A stretch of 17,145 bases of DNA from DASSNR01 sp036278935 (GTDB lineage Bacteria; Gemmatimonadota; Gemmatimonadetes; Gemmatimonadales; Gemmatimonadaceae): NCBI GenBank assembly GCA_036278935.1, contig DASUKA010000177.1:1-17145 (forward strand). The letters run 5' to 3'. Each line of letters begins with the position of its first letter. Within the stretch, counting starts at the first letter, position 1. The notes below the pieces were generated by a model, which was not told the DNA's origin, ran no database searches, and saw only the letters and a program-made list of their open reading frames with translations. A program made the translations under genes and the position numbers. Shown piece after piece: positions 1 to 6,324 of the stretch.

Positions 1-44
1 TCCGGTGCAGGAACCGGCTCGCCCGCGACGCCGGAGAAGGACTT

Positions 45-1205
45 CTATGGCAACCCCGACGGCCACGCGTACACGGGCGGTGGCACGAGCGGCCCGCCGA
101 TTTCGAGCGTGATCTCCTTGTGCGTTACGAACGCGATGTCACGCGGGTCGCCCGTGTAGAGCTTGCCGTCCACGAACACCGTCACCGGCCCCTTGAAACC
201 GGCCACGTTCGTTCGCGTCAGCGGTTGGCCCCATACATCGAAGGCGTTGCCCAGCGTCAGACCCCGCTGGATGGGTGCCTCCACGTGGAGCACCCCCGAC
301 TCGTCGTGCGTGTGAATCCAGTAGAAGCACGATGCCGCAGTCACGAAGAGGCCTTCGCCGAATTCCTTGGACACAGTGCGGTCGACCGTTCCGATCCCGA
401 GCGGGACGGCGAGTTGCTCGCCGTTGACAATGAGTGTCAGATGGATGTGGATATGATAGGCCACGGTGTCGCTCATACCCAGGCAGCCAATGCTATCGAT
501 CGGTGCCCCCTGCCCACCCTGCGGCGTGTCGCCCGCCGGCAGCGAGTCCTTCCCGATGATGGCGGCCAACGTCAGGAGCGCGGGGGTCGCAGCCGTGTCG
601 GTCACCTGAACCGAGTCCGACACGCTGCCGCTTGCCGCGTGGATGAAGGTTGAGCCGGCGCCCCAAGCAGTCACCAGTCCCCCGCTATCCACCCGCGCGA
701 CCATGGTGTCGAGCGACGACCAGGTGACGGCGCCGTCGAGCGCGCCGCCGCCGGCATCCTGCTCGGTAGCGGCAAGACGAACCGTGTCGCCCACCGTCAG
801 CGTCCCCACCTGATCCGGTGAGATCACCACGCTGGACACCGGCGCCGATGTGATGGTGAGGCTCAGGCTGCCAGGCACTGTACCCGCCGTAGCCGTGATG
901 GACACCGCGCCAGGCGCGACGCCCGTGGCCACTCCCGAGTCGTTTACCGTGGCAATGCTCGTGTTGCTGGAGCTCCAGGTGAGCCCTGTGCCGTTCACCA
1001 CGTTCCCCTGCGCGTCCTTGGCCGTGGCGCTGAGCCGTTCGGTCTCACCGACGGCAATACTCGCCGAGGGCGCCGCGATGGTGACCGAGGCAACGGTCGG
1101 GGGCCCCTGCATGGTAGAGTTGCCATCACCGGAACACGAGATGAGCATGACAGCCCCCACCGCGAGGGCGACCAGCCGACAACGACGAACACCGATGGGT
1201 CTCAT
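45..1205 (-). CDS. Ig-like (Big_2) domain lipoprotein with a His-rich C-terminal domain
   Basis: This is a 386-residue secreted lipoprotein. I chose the ATG at 1205 because a GGAG lies 9 nt upstream and the product then begins with a classic lipoprotein signal: basic MRPIGVRRCR, a hydrophobic stretch, and lipobox LISC with Cys24. An upstream in-frame start would add 27 residues and bury the signal. Two Big_2 domains follow, at roughly residues 34-120 and 121-204, with the usual pattern of valine strands, VGET/VGDT, a TWSS turn and a terminal GxVT/GxAT strand. Residues 205-386 form a separate domain I cannot name. It contains HIHIH (251-255), HTHDESG (298-304), HVE (307-309) and two cysteines (241, 293), which suggests metal binding or a disulfide. 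The Ig-like domains probably present it on the cell surface or in the periplasm. Only 44 bases remain downstream in the window, and no terminator is seen there. The Big_2 call is firm; the function is unknown. Confidence 0.85.
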   Translation of the reverse strand: MRPIGVRRCRLVALAVGAVMLISCSGDGNSTMQGPPTVASVTIAAPSASIAVGETERLSATAKDAQGNVVNGTGLTWSSSNTSIATVNDSGVATGVAPGAVSITATAGTVPGSLSLTITSAPVSSVVISPDQVGTLTVGDTVRLAATEQDAGGGALDGAVTWSSLDTMVARVDSGGLVTAWGAGSTFIHAASGSVSDSVQVTDTAATPALLTLAAIIGKDSLPAGDTPQGGQGAPIDSIGCLGMSDTVAYHIHIHLTLIVNGEQLAVPLGIGTVDRTVSKEFGEGLFVTAASCFYWIHTHDESGVLHVEAPIQRGLTLGNAFDVWGQPLTRTNVAGFKGPVTVFVDGKLYTGDPRDIAFVTHKEITLEIGGPLVPPPVYAWPSGLP

Positions 1206-1325
1206 GATGTGGGACTCCAGACAGGATACCACCGTGAGCCAGCAGCAGCATATGATGTGCGGAACGGCCAACAGACTCATGCACATTCGCTGCCATCGCT
1301 GTGGCTCCCATCGCTGGGCGATCGG

Positions 1326-1664
1326 TCACCTTCCCGCGAGCGCCAGCAGCCCGCGCACGTCCACGCCATGCCACAGCCGCTCCCGCATCGCCCGCGTCTC
1401 CGCCAGCGCCTGTGCCCCTGCTGGGCTCACCCGAAAGAGCCGGCGCGACGGCCCATCGCCCGCCACCCGCCCGGACGTCACCAACCCCTTGGCCTCCAGC
1501 CGGTCGAGCGTAGCGTACACCGCCCCGATCGAGAGGTCGCGCCCGGTGACATGCTCGATCTCCCGACGGACACGCATTCCGTACGAATCGTTGCGTGTCC
1601 GCAACACTGCGACGAGAACCTGCTCCTCCAGAACACCCAGCGGAGCGAAGCGCGTATCAGTCAT
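1326..1664 (-). CDS. PadR-family transcriptional regulator
   Basis: This 112-residue protein is the right size for a short PadR (subfamily 1) winged-helix repressor. The start is the ATG at 1664, with GGAG 7 nt upstream; a TTG immediately before it is also in frame but less likely. Family features are clear: LGVLEEQVLVAVL opening helix, DSYGMRVRREIE, then the recognition region SIGAVYATLDRLEAKGLV, the GDGPSRRLFRVSPAG wing and a C-terminal dimerisation helix. In Acidobacteriota and Gemmatimonadota, PadR genes of this kind habitually sit beside ADOP permeases. Here it lies 67 bp downstream of one on the same strand, but behind a strong terminator. It may therefore have its own weak promoter or depend on read-through. 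The likely target is the permease promoter, where a 17-bp palindrome is found. The ligand is unknown. Confidence 0.93.
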   Translation of the reverse strand: MTDTRFAPLGVLEEQVLVAVLRTRNDSYGMRVRREIEHVTGRDLSIGAVYATLDRLEAKGLVTSGRVAGDGPSRRLFRVSPAGAQALAETRAMRERLWHGVDVRGLLALAGR

Positions 1665-1702
1665 CAACCGGCTCCGAAATGGAAAGTTCCTCTGACAATG
1701 CG

Positions 1703-1730
1703 AAAACGGGGGTGATGCGCCCCGCCCCCG
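1703..1730 (-). terminator. Rho-independent terminator after the ADOP permease
   Basis: Read on the minus strand, CGGGGG (1730-1725) and CCCCCG (1712-1707) form a 6-bp all-GC stem with a 12-nt loop. TTTT (1706-1703) follows at once. It begins one base after the permease stop codon (1734-1732). It separates the permease from the PadR gene downstream. Confidence 0.75.
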
Positions 1731-1731
1731 A

Positions 1732-4419
1732 TCACTGTTCGCGCAGCACGAGCGCCGGGTCCACCGACCCCGCCCTCCACGCCGGCACGAAGGCGGCGAT
1801 CACACCGATCACGAGCAGCGCGCCACTCGCCGCCGCGAAGGCGAGCGGATCGATCGCGCTCACGCCGAACAGCAACGACGCGAGCAGCCGCGCGAGCACC
1901 GCGGTCCCGATCGCTCCGAGCACGACGCCCACACCGACCAGCGCCGCGCCCTGTCCCACGATGTGCCGAACGACGCGCGAGCCGGGAAGCCCGAGCGCCA
2001 CACGGATCGCCCAGTCGCGCTGCCGCCGGGCCGCGAAGTGCGAGATGACGCCGTAGATCCCCACAGCGCCGAGTACGAGCGCGAGCGCGGAGAGCACGGT
2101 GAGCAGTGACATGACCTGCCGCGCGGGACCGACGGCCGTGTCGAACACGCGAGCCATCGTCGTGGTCTGCTGCACCGCCATATCGGGCGCGACACGTTGA
2201 ACGATGCGGCGCGCTGCATCGAGCACGCCGGATGCGTCCTGCGGACGCGCGGTGCGGAGCACGAGCGAGACCCCACTCTCCCACCCCACCTGGTCGCCCA
2301 GATAATAGGCCGTCGGCGCCGGGGCATCGGTGAGCCCGGCCTCCGCCACGTTCGACACGACGCCGACGATCCGCTGTCGCTGGTCGAAGCCGCCAAGCAG
2401 GTGCCGGCCGATCGGGTTCTCCCCGGGGAAGAACGTGCGCGCGAGCGTCTCGTTCACGACGATCGAGGCCTCACGCGTACTGTCCGCCTGTGCTGCGCTA
2501 TCGAAAATCATGGGGGGATCGGAGACGTCGAAGGCGCGCCCCTGGCGGAGCGCGATCCCCATCGTCTTGAAGTAGCCGGGCGAGACGATGCGAAAGTAGG
2601 TGATGACCTGGGACATCTCCGGGTGCCCCTCGGCGCGCATGCCGAAACTGTCGCCTGCGCCGCGCAGCGGGAGCTTGGCCGTCGCCGCGACGGAGCGCAC
2701 GCTGGGGATCGACCCGAGCTCCGCGAGCAACGACCGGACAACGCGAGCGCGGTCGGCGTCGTGCATCGTGGGACTCGACAGGAGATCCACCACCGCGATG
2801 TGCTGCGTGTCGACGCCGGGATCGATAGCGTAGAGGTTCGAGACGCTGCGCACGAGGAGCGCCGCTCCCGACGCGATGAGCATCGCCAGCGCGACCTCGG
2901 CAACCACGAGTCCGCGCTCCAGCCGTCCGCCGCGTCCCTGGATGCCGCCGGTTCGCGCACCGCTCAGCGCGATGCGCAGATCCCCGCGCCAGAGCGACAT
3001 CGCGGGCACCAGCACCACGAGCAACACCGCGACGAGGGCGATTCCGAGCGCTGCCGCGAAGAGTTGCCAGTCGAACGCCGCGCGCTCCGCCCACGCGCCG
3101 ATGGGGAGTGCGCCGGCGAGCAGGTGGAAGCCGGCCGCCGCCAGCGCGGCGCCGAGCAGACCAGCGCCGAGGCCGAGGAGGAGTGCTTCGATGACCAGTT
3201 GCTGCACGAGCCGCCGGCGGTTCGCGCCAAGCGCTGAGCGCACCGCCAGCTCGGAGGCGCGCCCCTCCACCTGCCCGAGCATCAACGCGGCGACGTTCGC
3301 GCAGGCGATGAGCAGAATGAGGCCCATCGCGGCGAGCGTCGCCATGAGCGCGGGCCGCATCGACCCGACCAGCGCGTCGCGCAGCGGCGTCAGCGCCGGC
3401 GCCCTCCGCTTGTCCGCGTCGCCGAAGTAATCGCTCGCGAAACGCACGGCGAGCGTCTGCACGATTCGGTGCATCTCGGCGTCCATGTGTCGCACGTCGT
3501 GTCCGGGGGCAACGCGTCCCACGAGCGTGAAGCTGCCATTCATCCGCTGCGGATTGATCGGCTGCGGGCGCCAGATGCGCACGCTCGGATCGGGGAACCA
3601 GAAGCCGCGCGGCATCACACCGACGACCGTCGTCGGCGTCCCGTCGAGGATGAGACGCGTGCCGACGACGGCGGGTGTGCCGCCAAGCTCCTGCCAGAGG
3701 CCGTAGCTGATCACGGCCACCGGTGCGGCGCCGCGCACGTCCTCGCCGGCGTGGAACCCGCGGCCGAGGAAGGGACGCGCGCCGAGCACATCGAACAGCT
3801 CCACCGAGGTGGCGATCCCGGGGACGAGGCGTGCGGGCGAATTGCCCTGGCGCATGGTGACGTCGGCGGGCCGGTACGCGGCGACATTGCGGAAGCCGGA
3901 AAAGCGACCGCGCATCTCGCTGAACTCCGCCTCGTACCACCACCCCGGCATCCAGAACATGCCGACCTCGCTCGCGTGCGCATAGGGGAGCGGCTCGAAC
4001 ATGAGCGGGCGCGCGATGCCGAAGACGGCGGCCGTGCCGCCCACGCCGAGCGCGAGCGTGAGCACAGCGACGAGCGTGTAGACCGGCCGCGCGCGCAGCC
4101 GGCGCGCGGTGTATCGTGCGTCAGCCATCCAGTGCTTCAGCATGAGTCCTCCAGGTCGATATGCATTGGCGCGCGGCTCGAATCCGCTCCAGCCGCGCCA
4201 CCAGTTCCATCCGAGCAGAGCAGGCGCGGAGGCGAGCGCCTGCCGCCACACCCAGCGCCGTGCGGCGGCCCGCCCGCCAGCCGCGGCGTGCTGCGCGAAC
4301 TCGGCGGCCAGATCGGCGATCACCTCATCGCGCTCGGGGCGCGGCAGGAGTAGTCGGAGCAGGGCGAGGGGGAGCGCGGGGAGCCAGCGGTGCGGCTCAT
4401 CGTGATCGGGTGGGTGCAT
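1732..4419 (-). CDS. ADOP-family (duplicated orphan MacB-like) ABC transporter permease
   Basis: This 895-residue inner-membrane protein has two MacB/FtsX-type permease halves in one chain. The start is the ATG at 4419, with GGAG 5 nt upstream; an open frame continues 73 codons further but encodes arginine-rich, non-conserved sequence. Residues 15-70 form the permease prefix domain seen at the front of many such proteins (LLRLLLPRPERDEVIADLA). The first half has TM1 at about 113-136, a periplasmic MacB-PCD domain at about 140-350, and an FtsX core at about 357-475 with coupling motif LAVRSALGANRRRLV (391-405). The second half has a TM at about 505-524, a periplasmic domain at about 530-765, and an FtsX core at 769-885 with WAIRVALGLPGSRVV (803-817). 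It ends in the characteristic VDPALVLREQ. No ATPase is encoded nearby, as is normal for this orphan family. The substrate is unknown. A PadR gene lies downstream. Confidence 0.93.
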   Translation of the reverse strand: MHPPDHDEPHRWLPALPLALLRLLLPRPERDEVIADLAAEFAQHAAAGGRAAARRWVWRQALASAPALLGWNWWRGWSGFEPRANAYRPGGLMLKHWMADARYTARRLRARPVYTLVAVLTLALGVGGTAAVFGIARPLMFEPLPYAHASEVGMFWMPGWWYEAEFSEMRGRFSGFRNVAAYRPADVTMRQGNSPARLVPGIATSVELFDVLGARPFLGRGFHAGEDVRGAAPVAVISYGLWQELGGTPAVVGTRLILDGTPTTVVGVMPRGFWFPDPSVRIWRPQPINPQRMNGSFTLVGRVAPGHDVRHMDAEMHRIVQTLAVRFASDYFGDADKRRAPALTPLRDALVGSMRPALMATLAAMGLILLIACANVAALMLGQVEGRASELAVRSALGANRRRLVQQLVIEALLLGLGAGLLGAALAAAGFHLLAGALPIGAWAERAAFDWQLFAAALGIALVAVLLVVLVPAMSLWRGDLRIALSGARTGGIQGRGGRLERGLVVAEVALAMLIASGAALLVRSVSNLYAIDPGVDTQHIAVVDLLSSPTMHDADRARVVRSLLAELGSIPSVRSVAATAKLPLRGAGDSFGMRAEGHPEMSQVITYFRIVSPGYFKTMGIALRQGRAFDVSDPPMIFDSAAQADSTREASIVVNETLARTFFPGENPIGRHLLGGFDQRQRIVGVVSNVAEAGLTDAPAPTAYYLGDQVGWESGVSLVLRTARPQDASGVLDAARRIVQRVAPDMAVQQTTTMARVFDTAVGPARQVMSLLTVLSALALVLGAVGIYGVISHFAARRQRDWAIRVALGLPGSRVVRHIVGQGAALVGVGVVLGAIGTAVLARLLASLLFGVSAIDPLAFAAASGALLVIGVIAAFVPAWRAGSVDPALVLREQ

Positions 4420-4715
4420 CGGTGCTCCGCCGTGCGAGGTGAGGCGCGGGCGATGTGCGAGGAACGCCAGGCGAATCCAGGCGAGGCGCGTGATGCTCGC
4501 GCGTGGCCCGCGTGATTTGGGCGTTGTGCGCACTGATCGCGTTCGGCTCGCGCGATTCCGGGCGACACGTGCGATGTCCGCGTGAGGCACCCGCGACGTT
4601 CCCGCGATTCTACATTGTAGAATACACCGGCAGGTCAATGCCCGCCAGGGTCCTGGCTATTAGACTCCGCGCGCGGGCCGATGGTTTATGGGGGCGGAGC
4701 GTGCGCGATCGCGCG
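4420..4715. other. Intergenic region between the AAC(3) gene and the ADOP gene
   Basis: This 296-bp stretch has no convincing gene on either strand. It must hold the permease promoter and a long leader. The AT-rich patch around 4607-4640 carries the 17-bp palindrome described separately. It also holds a TTGACC (minus strand, 4638-4633) followed by TACAAT and TAGAAT, but the spacings are 13 and 20 bp, so no standard promoter can be assigned. Two other tight palindromes occur: GCCAGG-GT-CCTGGC at 4644-4657, and GCGCGATCGCGC at 4703-4714 just past the AAC(3) stop codon. No T-run follows either of them, so neither looks like an intrinsic terminator. Confidence 0.6.
4607..4623. promoter_or_regulatory. 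17-bp perfect palindrome, candidate PadR operator
   Basis: ATTCTACA-T-TGTAGAAT has two perfect 8-bp arms around a single central base. It is an AT-rich island inside a very GC-rich intergenic region, 188 bp upstream of the permease start, and overlaps possible -10 hexamers on the minus strand. Its size and symmetry fit a dimeric winged-helix repressor. The PadR protein encoded behind the permease is the obvious candidate, by inference from the usual PadR-ADOP pairing. The TACA/TGTA core also resembles BlaI/CopY-type boxes, so another regulator is possible. Confidence 0.6.
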
Positions 4716-5519
4716 TTATCGGCGCACGCTGCGCCACGCCTCGTCGCATTCGTTGCACCCCGAGCCCTGCGGGTGGAGAAAGACGAACGGGTCGCGCTCC
4801 AGGTGCGGCAGCGCGGCCTGAACAATGTCGCGCGATCGGGCGAGCCGGGCGTGCGCGTGTCCTACCGTCCCTTCGCGCTGGATGCCGGCCTCGCGGAGCC
4901 AGTCGTCCATGAGCGCGAAGCGCGCGCAGCAGTGATCGTTCTCGTCATAGTCGACGCGCACTGCGCGGCCATGCTCGAGCACCGTGACGTACTTCCGAAT
5001 GCGATACGGCACTCCTGCGCTGACCTCCGCCAAGTGCATGGTCGTATCGGCATCGTGGCCGACGCCGAGCAACAGCACCTGTCCGTCGAGCTCGTGCACG
5101 CGTCCCACCGGGCTCTGCGGGATATGAGGTGGGAGGGGCGGGCGCGGCAGCGGATCGCCGGTGACGTGCGCGGCCCGCGGCCCGCTCGCCGCGAAGGCGT
5201 GCGGGTGGTTGCTACGAAGGACGCCGGGCAGTTGCCGGAACGTATCGGCCACCACACCGAGGCCGCTTGCGGCGGGAGTCATCGCCGGATCGAACGGCGC
5301 ATCGTCGTCGCCCGTCCACGACGGCATCACCAGCGTGCCCTGCGGGCCGAGCGCCGTGAGCAGTGCGTCGATCAGGCCGCGCGTGCCGCCCTCGACGGGA
5401 CGCACCGCGCGATACGAGGTATGGACGAGCAGCACGCCGGCGGGCGAAACGCCGAGCGAGAGGAGGTGCGCGGTGATGTCCGCGCGGGTCAGTTCATGAC
5501 CATCCGTCCGAGGGTGCAT
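4716..5519 (-). CDS. AAC(3)-family N-acetyltransferase
   Basis: This 267-residue cytoplasmic acetyl-CoA-dependent transferase belongs to the antibiotic N(3)-acetyltransferase / YokD family and is of typical length. Family landmarks run in order: LLVHTSYRAV (30-39), GPQGTLVMPSWT (58-69), the SNHPHAFAASG segment (103-113), the signature LLGVGHDADTTMHLAE (150-165) with the expected active-site His162 and Glu165, and the C-terminal FLHP..GCNECDEA (247-261). The ATG at 5519 is preceded by GGGGAGGGG. That Shine-Dalgarno lies in the 13 nt separating the gene from the tRNA-Cys on the same strand, so co-transcription is likely. Family members acetylate aminoglycosides or other amines. Here, beside a sugar-nucleotide aminotransferase cluster, an amino-sugar or housekeeping substrate is as plausible as resistance. 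That last point is inference; no resistance phenotype can be read from sequence. Confidence 0.9.
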   Translation of the reverse strand: MHPRTDGHELTRADITAHLLSLGVSPAGVLLVHTSYRAVRPVEGGTRGLIDALLTALGPQGTLVMPSWTGDDDAPFDPAMTPAASGLGVVADTFRQLPGVLRSNHPHAFAASGPRAAHVTGDPLPRPPLPPHIPQSPVGRVHELDGQVLLLGVGHDADTTMHLAEVSAGVPYRIRKYVTVLEHGRAVRVDYDENDHCCARFALMDDWLREAGIQREGTVGHAHARLARSRDIVQAALPHLERDPFVFLHPQGSGCNECDEAWRSVRR

Positions 5520-5532
5520 CGCCCCTCCCCAG

Positions 5533-5604
5533 AGGCGCGGGCCGGAATCGAACCGGCGAATAGCGGTTTTGCAGACCGCTGCCTTACCACTTGGCTACCG
5601 CGCC
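5533..5604 (-). tRNA. tRNA-Cys (anticodon GCA)
   Basis: The minus strand folds into a complete cloverleaf. Acceptor GGCGCGG (5604-5598) pairs with CCGCGCC (5540-5534), and U is the discriminator at 5533. The D-arm is GCC-AAGUGGUAA-GGC, the anticodon arm is GCGGU-CUGCAAA-ACCGC with GCA at 5572-5570, the variable loop is UAUUC, and the T-arm is GCCGG-UUCGAAU-CCGGC. All stems pair perfectly. The 3' CCA is not encoded and must be added by nucleotidyltransferase. The upstream protein gene ends inside this tRNA, and the AAC(3) gene starts 13 nt after it. Confidence 0.97.
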
Positions 5605-6240
5605 AGATGAGCTTTCTAACGTAGCCCCCCACCTCCGGCCGCTCAAGGTCCGGCGCCCGCGCCCACCCGACGCCCAGCCCACCGTAACCCCGCCGCCCCC
5701 CGGCGCGCGCACCTGCTCGTCACCCGCCTGGCAGCCCGGCTCCACCGCTGCATCGCCGACAAGTTGCAACGTCAGCAGCACAATGAGCATCGTCCACACC
5801 GGCCGCCACCGCGCCCCGCGCGGCAGCGACCGCCGATACCAGAGCCATCCTGCCAGCAGCACCGCACCCTCCAGCACGAAGTCCGTGGCGGGATGGCAGT
5901 AGAGATGTAGACCGACGTGCGGGCCGCCGATCCAGGTGGGTTTGTAGCCCGTGATGTAGTCGAGCAGTACGTGCGACAGCGTTACGGCACCCACGAGCAG
6001 CCCGCCCGCCGCGCTGCGCCGTGCGATTCCGTACAGCAGCGCCAGCGCGGCCGCCAGGCAGACGACGGCCGCAACGGAGTGTGTCCAGCGCTGCAGCTCG
6101 CCGTAGGAGAGCGGCGTCACGAGCAGCAGGATCGCGTTCGCCCAGTCGGGCGCCTGGGCGGCGATGATCAGTACCCACAGGGGCACGTCGCGTCGCATGC
6201 CCCTGGCCCCCAGCGCAGCGCCGAGGTGGCCGACGTACAC
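5584..6240 (-). CDS. DUF457/YdjM-like putative metal-dependent membrane hydrolase
   Basis: This 218-residue multi-pass membrane protein has the pattern of the YdjM/DUF457 family of predicted membrane metal-dependent hydrolases: His5 (YVGHLGAALGAR), Asp32 (QAPDWAN), His54-Ser (RWTHS), and His90/Asp94 (LSHVLLDY). Hydrophobic segments lie at about 20-42, 55-72, 78-95, 120-136 and 147-163. The GTG at 6240 is chosen because it retains the conserved His5; it directly follows the TAG of the small peptide gene, in the same frame, with no strong ribosome-binding site, so translation is probably coupled. The last 55 or so residues are Gly/Arg-rich and look unconserved. The stop codon (5586-5584) lies in the D-arm of tRNA-Cys, so the final six sense codons and the stop overlap the tRNA. 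A frameshift or an earlier natural end cannot be excluded. The substrate is unknown. Confidence 0.75.
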   Translation of the reverse strand: MYVGHLGAALGARGMRRDVPLWVLIIAAQAPDWANAILLLVTPLSYGELQRWTHSVAAVVCLAAALALLYGIARRSAAGGLLVGAVTLSHVLLDYITGYKPTWIGGPHVGLHLYCHPATDFVLEGAVLLAGWLWYRRSLPRGARWRPVWTMLIVLLTLQLVGDAAVEPGCQAGDEQVRAPGGGGVTVGWASGGRGRRTLSGRRWGATLESSSGAVAKW

Positions 6241-6324
6241 CTAGCGGCGCCGGGCCTGCCGGTCGAGCACGATCGCGATCAGCGCTGGAACCAGGAGAAG
6301 AGCGATGAGGCGGAGCCCGGTCAC
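6241..6324 (-). CDS. 27-residue single-helix membrane peptide
   Basis: This small ORF reads GTG-ACC-GGG and ends in TAG at 6243-6241. Its GTG overlaps the TGA stop of the tyrosine kinase gene as GTGA, the classic coupling overlap. Its own TAG is followed without a gap by the GTG of the DUF457 gene in the same frame. The product is MTGLR followed by a hydrophobic run of about 15 residues (LIALLLVPALIAIVL), then DRQARRR. That is a textbook single transmembrane helix with a basic C-terminal tail. No family is recognised. It could be a real micropeptide of the export apparatus, or a leader whose translation delivers ribosomes to the next gene. It could also be the original N-terminus of the DUF457 protein, cut off by an amber codon. 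Confidence 0.5.
   Translation of the reverse strand: MTGLRLIALLLVPALIAIVLDRQARRR

Noticed and set aside
4420..4638. N-terminal extension of the ADOP permease by 73 codons
   Set aside because: The added residues are Arg/Thr-rich and unlike the family. The ATG at 4419 has a good Shine-Dalgarno and begins the permease prefix domain. The extension would also cover the palindrome.
4703..4714. GCGCGATCGCGC palindrome after the AAC(3) stop codon
   Set aside because: There is no T-run and no loop, so it is not an intrinsic terminator. Such palindromes are expected in very GC-rich DNA.
4503..5624. A 373-residue open frame on the plus strand
   Set aside because: It runs antisense through the AAC(3) gene and across tRNA-Cys, without any recognisable protein feature. 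The minus-strand frame has clear family motifs.
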